A stretch of 64,000 bases of DNA from Rugalucina vietnamica. Taxonomy: Eukaryota > Mollusca > Bivalvia > Lucinida > Lucinidae. Positions 11,505 to 24,130 of this stretch are shown here, one piece after another. The position numbers and the translations under genes were made by a program. The DNA is taken from NCBI GenBank assembly GCA_964017185.1, contig OZ024882.1:40397988-40461987 (forward strand), given 5' to 3'. The notes under the pieces were generated by a model. The model did not search any database. It saw nothing but the letters and a program-made list of their open reading frames with translations, and was not told where the DNA came from. The first letter of the stretch is position 1. The number at the start of each line of letters is the position of its first letter.

Positions 11505-12621
11505 AAATATACTATAAGACTTACGTTTAGCTTTTTTTTTATCCATCATTATTTTCAAAATCAAAAATTAAAATTTGAAAACTGTCGATACGCTTTTAAA
11601 ATGTCAAGTGATTGTAAAATTCATGTATCGAGACGAGTTTGTGTGTTTTTCTCACGTCAACCAGTTGCCACGTTACGTTTAAAAAATCGTGCAAATCACG
11701 TGCCCAGCATTCCACATGCATCACGTCAACCAGTTGCTACGTTACGTTTAAAAAATCGTGCAAATCACGTGCCCAGCATTCCACATGCATCATATATGTT
11801 ATCAATTTTTGCCTTGTTTGATTGGTTAAAGTGTCATAAAGAATAAACCGGAATGACATTTGAAACATTCCATCAGGGGACGCCGTTATGGCCTGACGTT
11901 AAACCAACGTAACACGAAGATCAATATGCTCGGCGCAGACATGAAGAATAAGAAAGACAGTTGAATCTTTTAAGCTTGCGAGAGTACGATAAATCTCCTA
12001 GAGCCCTGTTCCATCAGCTGACAGCGTCAAAAACCGACATCATGACACCAGACAACGTAAGGCCACCATGATATAGTGCAATGGCAATTTGACGTCATAG
12101 TGACGTAATCGATTTCTAGGCAACCTACGAATTTCAGGTTTGATAATTAACGGCATGGAAAGAGGGATTTCTATCGAAACAACTGACTGGAAACAACCTG
12201 CGTGGTGCGAACACCGTGAATATCGCCGACAGGTTTCCGGTCCTGTAAACGTTAAACGTAATCGTGCAAGCCTAGACATAGACACATCAAACCGTCTAGG
12301 CCTACTAAGCGTACAAAAAGCGAAGTCGCACGTCATTTCAGCAAATAAACACTTATGGGATCATTTCGGGAGAAAGGCAACGGAACAATACGACGTAAGT
12401 TACGTCATACACCGGAGCCGTTACCTGATTTCAGAATGTAACCAAATCTCTACGATCATGGTATGTGCAGTACTGTTTTTGAGCACAGGAAGGTGTTAAA
12501 TGACTGTTTTGGGAATAAACCTTTAACTTTTCAGATGCCGAGAAACAATGTGAATTTTAAGGTGACACCCCTGTAAACTTTGGCGCAGCGTAATTGCACC
12601 AGGAAGAGATTGCTTTCCGGC
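11505..12621. repeat. Left arm of large inverted repeat
   Basis: Matches the reverse complement of about 23,139-24,130 over roughly 1 kb with small indels. Shared landmarks are the CATGACGGCG/CGCCGTTATG segment, 'ttacgctggtttaacgtc', 'gtttccggtcctgtaaacg', 'caacctgcgtggtgcgaac' and the far end CCAGGAAGAGATTGCTTTCC. The arm contains a 69-bp direct tandem duplication (11652-11720 and 11721-11789) present only once in the right arm. The ORFs here (for example 12140-12499) are not preserved between the arms, so they are not called as genes. Confidence 0.8.
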
Positions 12622-13273
12622 TAAAAGTGTGCATTGTGGTTCCTTTAGGTTTAAATATTGATGGGGTTAAAGAGTTTCTTTCAGTTCATCTTCATATCAA
12701 TTTACAATTTGGAAATTAATTGAAAATTTAACTTAAGTCCCATAGTATATATAACAAAATCTGAATTTAATGAATCAAGAACGTCCGCAAAGGTCACTAG
12801 ATGTAATGAGCCCCGGTGTGGGCTTTGTAAACACTTAATTGAAGGATCAACCATAACTTTGCAGAACAAAACTTTTCACGTCAAAGAAGACATGGACTGT
12901 GCAGTGCAAAATGTTCTTTATGTTTTAATCTGCAACGGCTGCAAAGAATTTTACATCGGACAGACGGGCGACAAACTGCGAAATAGACGGACAGTTCACG
13001 ACCAGCAAATTAGAATCCCTTCAACAAGACAACTACCCGTCTCTGCACATGTAGATCGTTGTTGTTCTACTGATCCTAAATATTCTATTTTTCCTTTCTA
13101 TAAATTTCACGTCAATGATGTTTCAGCTAGGTTGTCGAAAGAAAAATATTTCTTAAATATATTCAACCCTAAACTTAACAGAACTTGATGATGTCATGAA
13201 CGTTGCGACGTTTTACGTCGCGTTATTATGTGTAAACGTTACTAACGTTGCTATGTTACTATGTTAAATCTGC

Positions 13274-13303
13274 CTGATGAGTATAACGAAACCGGTCGCG
13301 GTA
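13274..13303 (+). ncRNA. Hammerhead-ribozyme-like core, copy 1
   Basis: Order of motifs is CTGATGA, a short spacer (GTATAAC), GAAA, a CCG/CGG stem with GTCG loop, then GTA, i.e. the conserved hammerhead core in the right order with a permitted NUH triplet. Penelope-like elements are known to carry hammerhead ribozymes near their ends. Helix II is almost absent and no good helix I directly flanks the core, so activity is doubtful. An identical copy lies at 13,818-13,847. Confidence 0.35.
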
Positions 13304-13339
13304 ATTAAATAATGTAAAAATTCAGATGTCATTATTTTT

Positions 13340-13464
<125 letters not shown>

Positions 13465-13817
13465 AACAAGTCCTTGTGTCGGTAATGATAGGAAGAAAGA
13501 ATGAAATGAAGCAACAGCAACAATTTATTTCAGTCCTGTAGCGCTACAGCAAATTAGAATCCCTTCAACAAGACAACTACCCGTCTCTGCACATGTAGAT
13601 CGTTGTTGTTCTACTGATCCTAAATATTCTATTTTTCCTTTCTATAAATTTCACGTCAATGATGTTTCAGCTAGGTTGTCGAAAGAAAAATATTTCTTAA
13701 ATATATTCAACCCTAAACTTAACAGAACTTGATGATGTCATGAACGTTGCGACGTTTTACGTCGCGTTATTATGTGTAAACGTTACTAACGTTGCTATGT
13801 TACTATGTTAAATCTGC

Positions 13818-13847
13818 CTGATGAGTATAACGAAACCGGTCGCGGTA
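13818..13847 (+). ncRNA. Hammerhead-ribozyme-like core, copy 2
   Basis: Duplicate of the core at 13,274, located in the second tandem copy of the retroelement end, with the same spacing and the same weaknesses. Confidence 0.35.
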
Positions 13848-13883
13848 ATTAAATAATGTAAAAATTCAGATGTCATTATTTTT

Positions 13884-13887
<4 letters not shown>

Positions 13888-13947
<60 letters not shown>
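13888..13947. repeat. (AT)n tract, 60 bp
   Basis: Pure AT repeat at the equivalent place in the second retroelement-end copy. Confidence 0.97.
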
Positions 13948-13952
<5 letters not shown>

Positions 13953-13977
13953 ACAAGTCCTTGTGTCGGTAATGATA

Positions 13978-14847
<870 letters not shown>

Positions 14848-15341
14848 GGCTACGTTCGGGCGTCTCCCAATGGTAAAATCTGCAAATCTACCAATGGTAG
14901 TGTTGGTACCATTTTACCAATGGTAACCAGAAAACCCTGAACGTTTTTCTGCTGCCAATGGTACCATTGGTAGATCACATGGTGGAATTTTTGTCATATT
15001 GATTAATACACCTCACTTGTTTTCGTCTTTCTTATTTACCTCATGTAAATTGTGTTATTTATAACATTTACATTTGCATATATAACAAAAATATTGCTTA
15101 TTTACGAAATTCATGATACATTTTCAGGCTCGCCATATTGAATCACGCGACTGTTCCCGCGTTGGTAGAATTACCCACGCTGTATTCTGTCTGCATAATT
15201 TGCTGCCGTATGTTGGTAACATAGGAACCATTGATAGTTGGTACCAATGGTATTACCAGTGGTGCCATTGGTAAAACATTGAACGATATTTGTCTACCAA
15301 TGTTACCACTTTTACCAATGGTAAGAACTCCGAACGGACCC
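14848..15341. mobile_element. MITE-like element made of TACCATTGGTA motifs
   Basis: Inverted ends GGCTACGTTCGG (14,848) and CCGAACGGACCC (15,330-15,341). Between them the palindromic word ACCAATGGTA/TACCATTGGT recurs about ten times in both orientations. No coding capacity. It resembles in design the element at 40,906-41,655. Confidence 0.6.
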
Positions 15342-15876
15342 TTTACAGAAATACAGTGGAGATAAGACAGTTCACCAACAAGCCGCACCACCGACCCGGT
15401 GTATACATTTCCTATAGATTCGGAGTGAGTTTGAAACAACAGCAGTTAAAAGTCTCAGTTTTTAGTCTGCTCGAAGAAAGTCTTGTATTAAGATAAAGTA
15501 TAAAAGTTCGATTATTTGGAAGCAGTGAATACGTTCAAAAGGAGGTAGTATGGGCCATATTATAAGTTTTCTGAATAACACAATCAACTCTCATTTTATT
15601 CCTCTCTGTACACTATTTAAAAGTTTAATGCGTCTTTAAGATGCAATCCACATGCATGTTATCTTCGTGAGGAGGTATTAGAGTATAAAAAACAAAGAAA
15701 TGACATATATGTTTTTGTTCGTTTCTTCTTCTTCTTCTTTGTTTTGCTTATTATGAATCCATTGCTGAGTCGTGTAACTATTGCGGTGATACACCCATGC
15801 GCATGTTTATTATATGACGTAACATGCTCTTCTACTGCGCCAGTCATGTTTATTATATGACGTAACATGCTCTTCT
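15342..15876. other. Intergenic with a 43-bp direct duplication
   Basis: 'catgtttattatatgacg' and its continuation occur at 15,802 and 15,845, 43 bp apart. No gene is recognised. Confidence 0.6.
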
Positions 15877-16137
15877 ACTGCACCCATCCCCGGGGAATGC
15901 GATGAATAGCCGTGGAAATGATCCGGGTTTTGACCAATGTTTTTTGCCACGGCAGTGCGGGGGTTCGCTTTATACTCGTATATTCAAAACAGCAGTGAAA
16001 TGAAATAATAACAGACTGTGAAGGGGGGGGGGACAGCAGTGGTTTTACTACGAAGTTGTCCCCGCAGGGCGGCTTTTAGCGGGGATTTGCTGGATCAAAA
16101 GTAAACGTCCCCGCTATTTCCCTGGGATGGGTGCAGT
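15877..16137. mobile_element. Small TIR element (MITE)
   Basis: Inverted termini ACTGCACCCATCCC and GGGATGGGTGCAGT bound a 261-bp segment with a G-run at 16,023 and inverted GGGGATTTGC/GTCCCCGC text. No target duplication is obvious. Confidence 0.55.
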
Positions 16138-16254
16138 GGTGGACAACTCGGACTGAAGGATCAATATCGCAAGAGTTTTGCCACTTTGTAAATCTTAACG
16201 TTAGATGTTTGCTATTGTACAAACCGGCAGTGCATTCTTTGTGAAAGCTCCCCC

Positions 16255-16720
16255 TACAGCTTTCAGTATTTCATTTTATTACTTTGCAGTTATCTTTCAG
16301 ACATATTGAAGATGTGCATGAAGATTTTTCTTGGTGAAAAAAAAAATCTTTTTAACAATTTTACAGCGTTTTGAACTTTACATATTGAACTATGGAATAT
16401 CGTGACTACTTTGTGAAATCAACTCCTCCTAGACGTTTCAGTATCCATTTAATACTGTGCAATTAGCTTTCAGCAATATTTCTGATGTTCATGAAGATTT
16501 TTCTTGATGAAAAATATTTTGAACAATTTTACAGTGTTTTAAATTTAGCCGATTTTCGTTCACTTTACATATTGAATAATGGGATATAGTGCCTGCTTTG
16601 CGAAATCAACTCATCCTGGAGTTTTCAGTGTATCCTTTTAATACTTTGAAGTTATCTTTCAGACATACTGAAGAAGTGCAATAAGATTTTTCTTGAAGAA
16701 AAAAAATCATTGTTAAGAAT
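16255..16720. repeat. Three diverged ~180-bp tandem units
   Basis: 'gaagatttttcttg'-type text recurs near 16,317, 16,493 and 16,676, with shared 'acaattttacag', 'tactttg' and 'tatctttcag' blocks. Non-coding. Confidence 0.6.
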
Positions 16721-17319
16721 ATTCATAAACTGCAACTCTATGAAGAAGTTTGGCGCCATTAAAATACTGTGTAACTACAAGTTGTCACCTTGCGGGGGTA
16801 TACTGTAAGCTTTGCTTGCAGCCATTTTCTTGATTCCTCTGAAATCTCTAAAATGTTTTACTAGTGAACCACATCAATCAATTAGCAGCAGACCTTTCTA
16901 TTGGATTCTTTTTAAAGAAGTCAACTTGTTACATATTGTTAACTAAATGACAAGATTCAAAAACATAAATGCAGGTTATGGCTCTTCTCATCATTTGGGA
17001 CTATAGATTCTATATACTTTTAAGTTCGTATCATACTTATAAATCGGTATGCAAAAGCGTATAATATACTTGTAGACAATTATGAACATATTTTGAGCTG
17101 GGTCATGACATAACAACACTAAGCAAATGTTCGAATGGGCCATGGTATGTGACTAGTATGATCTGACTCGGAATGTTTACTCATATATATGTTGACCTGT
17201 CCATTCTCGAAGCGGACATTGTAAGGAATGTTGATGGCCCTATTGGTAACAAGAAACATCTTTAAAATTGATAATTGTCGAAGATTAATATCTGTTCTGC
17301 AATAGGGTACAGGATGCAG

Positions 17320-17321
<2 letters not shown>

Positions 17322-17366
<45 letters not shown>
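17322..17366. repeat. (GACA)n microsatellite
   Basis: Uninterrupted agac repeats. Confidence 0.95.
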
Positions 17367-17580
17367 TATTGCAGAGCCAACTCCAGACATGACTGAGAGG
17401 AAATGCTTTTCAAATGTCCTTACGGCGAGAGTCCTTAAGAGTCGCTGGACCGAAACGACTCGTTCTGTTGAGCAGAGCCTTTGATCCGAACACGCCTATA
17501 TTTAATGGTGAAAATCCGAACGCATCTTATCTACGATGGCCTGCATGTATCATAAAATTTCAAAATCCACAGATTTTAGA

Positions 17581-17601
17581 TTTTATTATTATTATTATTA
17601 T

Positions 17602-17665
<64 letters not shown>
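17581..17665. repeat. (ATT)n followed by a ~60-base T run
   Basis: Directly visible. It could be the A-tail of a minus-strand retroposon, but no element body was recognised next to it. Confidence 0.9.
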
Positions 17666-17666
<1 letters not shown>

Positions 17667-17949
17667 TTAAAGCTTTCGTCACAAAAAAGCGATGAAAATG
17701 AATAACAATAAGGACCAATGCTGGCTTGTATAGTAAAAAAAAACAACATCATATTAAAGTACTTTTTAAAGAGATGCAGTTTGTTGCCTTTTTCATCTTC
17801 CATATGGGAAAAACCCGGATGCAGGTCAAAAATGATCAAAAATGATCTGAGATGTCTTCGACAAAAAACAATTCGCTTGGCACTATTTGCTGTGGTTGAT
17901 ACTAACTTATAAGTAGAATATTTAGTTTTGTGTTTGTTTTAAGTTAAAT

Positions 17950-18130
17950 AAATAGAGGATATTTGCTTTTTGAGGTGAATACCAAATATATCTCATCGAG
18001 TGAGTTGAAAACATCAGAATTTTCAGGAATGCGCAGCACGAGTGAAATTGTTTTATGTTTTCAACTCACGAGATGAAATATATTTGGTATTTGGTATTCA
18101 CCGAAAAAAAAGCAAATTTTCTTTTTATTT
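17950..18130. mobile_element. Hairpin MITE
   Basis: Inverted arms: left gaggtgaataccaaatatat...gagtgagttgaaaacat, right the matching complement ending tttggtattcacc and a TTTGCTTTTT/AAAAAAGCAAA extension. The loop is about 45 bp. Confidence 0.65.
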
Positions 18131-18606
18131 TATACAATACACGGGCATTTTCCAATTCACAAGGCAGGCGGTGAAAATGCAAAAACCAAAATTTTTTGAA
18201 AACGCAAATAATTTTGGTACCACATTGTTCCTTATGTTCTAAGAAAATAAATACCCACACTTTATGCTTTCGTTCATAAATAACGGAGTTATAGGCGTTT
18301 GAATTTCTGAAGTGAGACACATTTAATGACGTCAAGTAAATGGAAACGTCAGAAGTAATCCAAAATCTACAGTGAAGATATAGGCTGATATCAGTCACTA
18401 GTGACTTTTGATATCAGTGAGATTTGATATCAGTGAAATTTCATATCAATGAAAATACCAATTTTATCAAGTTTTGGTATACATTGGTTTTCACAGTAAA
18501 GTATAAAATAAATAAAAAAAAAATAAAAAAAATAAAAAAATAAAATAAAAAAAGTAAAATAAATGATGCATTTATCTAAAAGTAAGACATACGAACAGCA
18601 TGTTTG

Positions 18607-19168
18607 ATGACGATTGACAAACCAGACTTTCGATCCACAGCACCGGTTTCCCGTGGCTGTCGTCGGCTGAAAATTTTCATTTCAGTTGTGACTGGAATAA
18701 TTGTTGCTTTGCACCTGGGTGATTACAAGAATGGATTTGGCGATGCTTGTGGTGAATACTGGCTGGGCAACGATGCCTTACATCAACTTACAACAAATAA
18801 AACATTAAATTAACGATTGATAAGTGAAACTGGAATATTTTTACAAAGTTTGCTGCGAAAAAAGGTACAAGAAGGCAACATTCAGTGTGGGGGGTGAAGC
18901 TAGCGGTTATCAAATACTCCGGGAACGCGGGTATATCTATGAAAGGCCACAAAAGTTGCAAATTTAGTGCAAAAGACAATGACAATTCCACATCCATTCA
19001 TTCTAAGCGATATTCTGGTGCGTGGTTGTACTGCGATGCTTTACAGCCAAATCTCAAAGGCATTTACTATCCATCATCTGATATAATAATCTTGATCTGA
19101 ACGGCAGGTATGGTAATGTCTCTCTTCGAGAAACAACCATGATGATTCAGCCAGTTGTTAATGATTAG
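18607..19168 (+). pseudogene. Relic of a type II membrane FReD gene (FReD-4)
   Basis: Starts like the membrane-segment exon of the intact paralogues (RSTAPVSRGCRRLKIF... VTGIIVAL), then jumps in mid-exon into the middle of the fibrinogen domain (DYKNGFGDACGEYWLGNDALHQL). The intron, stalk and domain start are therefore missing. A stop follows at about 18,811. Later pieces of the domain (KSCKFSAKDND, YSGAWLYCDALQPN, TMMIQPVVND) are readable in other frames to the stop at 19,166-19,168. The joint between two exons at non-splice positions argues for genomic deletion rather than retroposition. The three unusual Cys of the intact paralogues are present, so it derives from that branch. Confidence 0.9.
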
Positions 19169-19670
19169 AAAATTACTAGACTATTGAAAGCAATCATGAA
19201 TGATGCAAATTTTGTATTAATGTAACTTCTAGTGATGTCATTATAGTTATGTATGAAAGAAAATTGTTCGAACGTGCAAATCAGGATGATCTTTTTCATA
19301 GTTATGTATGTTTATTACTACATGTATGTTAAAAGTAGCTGTGGGATATAGACATAGTCTAATAACTTTCTTCTGAATCCAAACTGTATAAATGATGCAC
19401 TTTTTATGTTTATATAATCGAATTTTTTCGTACAAGGAAAAAGTTTCTGGTTTCTGTATCGTCCTCCATTGGAAAATAGTTACTCGATATTGCATTAATT
19501 ATTTCCCAAATGAGTTTCAAGATATTAGTTCGGTGTTTATCTATCGTTATGTGCGTTTTCAGTAACTGCTTAATTTACTAGCGTTTCGTCTTGGTATCCT
19601 ACATGTATTTGTATATTAGACGCTACATGTACTTTTAGATATTGTGGAGGTTTGGATAAAAAAGCAAAAT
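19169..19670. other. Intergenic; no gene recognised
   Basis: AT-rich, with short ORFs lacking any domain. Confidence 0.5.
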
Positions 19671-20184
19671 ACTAGAAAATGTGTTTATGAAACACTATGC
19701 CTCCAACTGGTAAGCCACTTTCAAGATATAAAAATGTCCAAAAAATGACTAAGTTCAAATTGTAAAAAAAGTGACAAAAATTAATCTGAGGAGAATATCC
19801 CAACAACATGCATATCTTCAAAGCATGGTCACAATGTCTGTAAAGTTTCAAGAGAATCGGAATAAAACTGTAGGAGTTGCGCACACAATGTATCCACTAT
19901 CTATTCACTTTATCAAGAATTAAAAAGGGAAATAACTCTAACAGAATTGGCCCCTAGCCCCTTGAATTTACCTGAAAGAAAAAATACGGGTCCTCTTAAT
20001 TTTCATATACAAGCTACATACCAAATTTCAAGATCCTAGCTCTAACGGTTCCTGACCGAGTGCTAAGCCTTACTCACGCATCACAGACTGACTGACTGCA
20101 CTTACTCACTCACTCACTGCACTGCACTGCACGGACAGACCCAAACCAATATGCCCCCCAACTTCTTCCGAAGTTGGGGGCATA
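19671..20184 (-). mobile_element. Helitron-like element, minus orientation
   Basis: Read on the minus strand it starts at a hairpin (TATGCCCCCAACTTC with GAAGTTGGGGGGCAT, 20,150-20,184). It continues through a CAGTCAGTCTG-type microsatellite zone and ends with hairpin GTGTTT-CAT-AAACAC (19,681-19,695), ATTTT and CTAGT (19,671-19,675). The end structure matches those at 5,392, 40,415 and 63,998. No coding capacity. Confidence 0.55.
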
Positions 20185-20673
20185 AAAAGGGGCATAACTT
20201 GGCCATACAAAAAATACGGGTCAACTATTTTTTCATGAGGAATGTGTATATGAAATTTCAAAACCCTAGCATTCACCATTCAAAAGTTTCAAATTTCGCC
20301 GAAAAGTGGAAAAATCAATCAAAATTTCAAAATTCCGTATTTTTGTACAAAATTGATGGGAAGTTCTCAAAAGTTAATCAGGTAATCTACTCCTCAGCCC
20401 CAACAAGTGTACCAAATATGAAGGCTCTAGCTTAAATACTTTTTGAGATATCTTGCACACAAGATTTTCAAAATTTGTTTTCAAAGGGACATAACTCAGA
20501 AAAGGGGCGTAACTCGGACATGAAAAAAATACGGGTCATGAGGAATGTGCATATGAAATTTCAAAACCCTAACATTCACCATTCAAAAGTTAACACACAC
20601 ACACAGACAGACACACAGACAGACAAGGCGAAAGCAATATGCCCTTCCAACTTTTTCAAAGTTGGGGGCATAA
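20185..20673 (-). repeat. Second, truncated copy of the TATGCCCCC element
   Basis: Abuts the previous element and ends in a related hairpin (ATGCCCTTCCAACTTT / AAAGTTGGGGGCAT, about 20,640-20,673) preceded by (CA)n. The 3' hairpin/CTAG terminus is missing. The ORFs 20,151-20,435 and 20,475-20,684 are repeat translations. Confidence 0.55.
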
Positions 20674-22324
20674 TTAGCACTTAGTCAAGTTGTCGTAAAA
20701 CCTTGAGCAAATGTTTGAAACTAAAATAGTCCTGGTCAAATAATAATAATAATAATAACAACAACAACAACAATTAGGGGCTGGTGCGATCAGAACCAAA
20801 GTCCCATCTTAAAACCGAGGTGGGAAAAAGCAAACTAAAAATCAGTACTGATACAATGAGAACATATCGTAAGCTGAGGAAACAGCTATATCCTTAAAGG
20901 TGGCTTTCATGAAAAAAAAAACAAACAAACAAAAAAAAACAAAACTAAAAGCATGTATATAATTACGCACAAAAATACATACTCCATACAAATATTCGAC
21001 ACTGAAACATGAAACAAATAGAAATACAACAGCCGTACCGGCTTGGAATGGACAGTAACATAAACTAACTGGGGCTTATATCGATTTACACCAGGGGAAC
21101 TATAAGAATGGCCAAAATAACACTTGATGTCTTTCTAATGTTGTTAGAGATGTATAAACATTCTTTTCAAATTTGATAGACTGTTACCAAGTTGATTTGG
21201 AAATACATTTCATAAATGGTTTCATAACTTTTCAAACAACTTCTTAAGGAACTTCTTAAAGGGTGTTGACATGACAAAAAATTCATGACTGTTTTCTATT
21301 GTGATGAAGATCATTGGGAAGATAAGCTACAAAATCTCATGAAATGAACTATGAAATCCTTTAAGAAGTTGGTTAGGAATATAGCAAGTTACCTTCCATT
21401 ATCTTCATTTTGATCTTCAGGTGATAGGTTTACAAAAGGAAAATGATTAGTATATCAGTGGTGTCCTTTGTAAACCCAACAGGCTTTGCCACTTACTATT
21501 GTGAAGAAGTCATGCTCCAAGATTTTATATGGAGATTAGTTTTAACTTCTTACTTTACTTGCAGAACTATATTCCAATGAGTTTGTAAAAACTTCACAAA
21601 GAATCAATCAGTCACCTGGGAAAGTTATTCTTTTTACCCTGAAAACCTGTGAAGGACTTATCACACTTCCAATTGTTAACCTATCACCAATGAAGATCTT
21701 ACACAAGATATGGGAACAAATCTATATGATTCTTTCAATAGTTTGGAAAGAATATTGGAAGGCCATTAAGAGATTAGCAAAGAACTTAGGTGATATGTTG
21801 GTCATTTTTACAGTTCCTCGGCTGTAACGGGCTCAACTTCGCCCTCAGCATCTGCAATGGACCAAACTAATAAATTAGTTAGTTATCATGATTATCCATG
21901 GTGAGTCTCTAACTATACTACAAGACTTAAGTTTAGCAATTTTTATTTGATTTCGAAATTGCAAATTGGTATATTGATGAACAGAACTAAACACTCTAAC
22001 CCATCAATATTTAATCCTTAATAAACCATTTGGCTTATACTTCATACTCCCGGTCCCGAATATCTACACAATGGAAAGGTACAGTGTTACATCTCAACTC
22101 AGCCCAACTTACTCAGCTCATCATGCTCAGCACATAGGGACAAAAAGTATGCATATTTTGGCTGATAGCTCGGGCCTTTCTTGAGGCGAAAACGCAACGA
22201 ATTCTCAGCTTAGCTTAACTCATCTAGCTCAGCTTACATCTTACCGTATTTATTCTGTGGACCGTTATATTCCTTATAAGCCTTTTAAGGTATATTGAAG
22301 ATACTTATATACGGGATGATCAAA
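20674..22324. other. Intergenic, mostly featureless
   Basis: Contains (AAT)/(AAC) repeats at about 20,740-20,775 and a copy of the GGTGGGAAAAA dispersed repeat at about 20,795-20,895. The remainder shows no domain or clear repeat. Confidence 0.55.
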
Positions 22325-23138
22325 GATGTAAGTTGAGTAGGATAAGTTGTTATAGTTGCATTTAATATAACAAATAGTAGCTGATGTGTAGGACGAACTA
22401 TTCATGGATACTAAACAATGTAAGTTGAGTTGGATGAGTTATAATAGTTAGCATATAGGTTGGGGAACATAGGATATCATACTTTATAATATGTCTTAAT
22501 ATTTAAGTTAAGTTCGAAGAGTTCAGTAAGTTGAGTAACCTAAGTTGAATGTTAAGTTCGATAAGTAGGGTAAGTTCCATGCTGAGTTCGCTGAGTTGGA
22601 TAAGTTAAAGAATAAGTTCGATGAGTTGGATAAGTTGAACAGTAAGTTCGATGAGTTGGATAAGTTGCATAAGTTGAACAGTAAGTTCGATGAGTTGGAT
22701 AAGTTATACGCTGAGTTCCATGAGTTTGATAAGCTGCATGTTGAGTTGGATGAGTTGGATAAGTTATACGCTGAGTTTGATGAGTTGGATAAGTTGAATG
22801 CTGAGTTCGATGAGTTGCATAAGCTATACGATGAGTTGGGTAAGCTGCATAAGTTGAACAGTAAGTTCGATGAGTTGGATGAGTTGGATAAGTTGCATGC
22901 TGAGTTGGATAAGTTATACGCTGAGTTCGATGAGTTGGATAAGTTGAACAGTAAGTTGGATGAGTTGGATAAGTTGTAAGCTGAGTTGGATGAGTTGGAT
23001 AAGTTGCATATTGAGTTGGATGAGTTGGATACGTTATACGAAGAGTTCGATGAGTTGGATAAGTTGCATGTTGAGTTGGATGAGTTGCATAAGTTGAACT
23101 ATAAGTTTGTTAAGTTCGATAAGTTGAACAGTAAGTAA
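22325..23138. repeat. GAGTTGGATAAG minisatellite
   Basis: Short units such as GAGTTGGATAAGTTG and GAGTTCGATGAG are shuffled for about 800 bp, sharpest from 22,560. A 127-codon stretch (22,596-22,979) stays open and reads as repeated FDELDKL. This follows from a unit length divisible by three with no stop in that frame, not from evidence of a gene. It runs straight into the right inverted-repeat arm. Confidence 0.85.
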
Positions 23139-24130
23139 GTGGAAAGCCATCTTGTCCTGGCGCAATTACGCTACGTCAAAGATTACAGGGTGTCACCTCA
23201 AAATTCACACATTGTTTCACGGCATATGAAAAGTTAACCTTTTATTCCAAAAACAGTTATCTAACATCTAAAAAAGAGTACAGTACCGTGATCGTAGAGA
23301 TTTGGTTCCATTATGGTACCCGGTAACGCCCCCTGGTGTATGACGTAAATGACGTCATTTTGTTCCCTGGCCTTTCTCCCTAGAAGAACCCGTACGTGTT
23401 TAATTGCTGAAATTTCGCTTTGTAGGCCTAAAAGGTTCGATGTGATGCCAAGTCTAGTCTTACACGTTTACGTTTAACGTTTACAGGACCAATAACGTAA
23501 CGGCTATATTCACGGTGTTCGCACCACGCAGGTTGTTTCCTGTCAGCTGTTCCGATACAAATCCATCTTTCCATGCCGTAAATTATCAAACCTGATATTC
23601 GTAGGTTGCTTAAAATCAACGTCAAATTAGCATTGCCCTACATCATGATAGCCTTACATTGACTGGCGTAATGTTGCCGGTTTTTGATGCTGTCAGCTGA
23701 TTGAATGTGGTTCTAAGACTAGCAAGCTTAGAAATTTCAATTGACTTCCTTTTTCTTCATGTCTGCACTGAGCATATTGATCTTCGTGTTACGCTGGTTT
23801 AACGTCAGGCCATGACGGCGTCCCCTCACGGAATTTTTCAAATGTCATTCCGGTTTATTCGTTTTGACACTTTTACCAATCAAACAAAGCAAAAAATGAT
23901 AACATGTGGTGCACGTGGAATGCTTGGCACGTGCTTTGCATGATTTTTTAAACTTGACGTAGCAACTCGTTGACATAAGAAAAGCAAACAAACTCGTCTC
24001 GAAACATGAATTTGAGCATCACTTGACATATTAAAAGCGTATGTAAAGTTTTTAAACATTTGGTTTTGAAAATAGTGGTGGTAGAAAAAATTGCTAAACT
24101 TAAGTCTGACAGTATATTTTAAAATAATCA
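23139..24130. repeat. Right arm of large inverted repeat
   Basis: Reverse complement of about 11,505-12,621, with the same landmarks in opposite order (GGAAAGCCATCTTGTCCTGG, 'acgctacgtcaaag', 'gcaccacgcaggttgtttcc', 'tggtttaacgtcaggccatg', 'aaacttgacgtagcaactcg'). Only one copy of the 69-bp unit duplicated in the left arm is present. Confidence 0.8.

Noticed and set aside
12140..12499. 119-codon plus ORF in the left inverted-repeat arm
   Set aside because: The frame is not maintained in the matching right arm, and no domain is recognisable.
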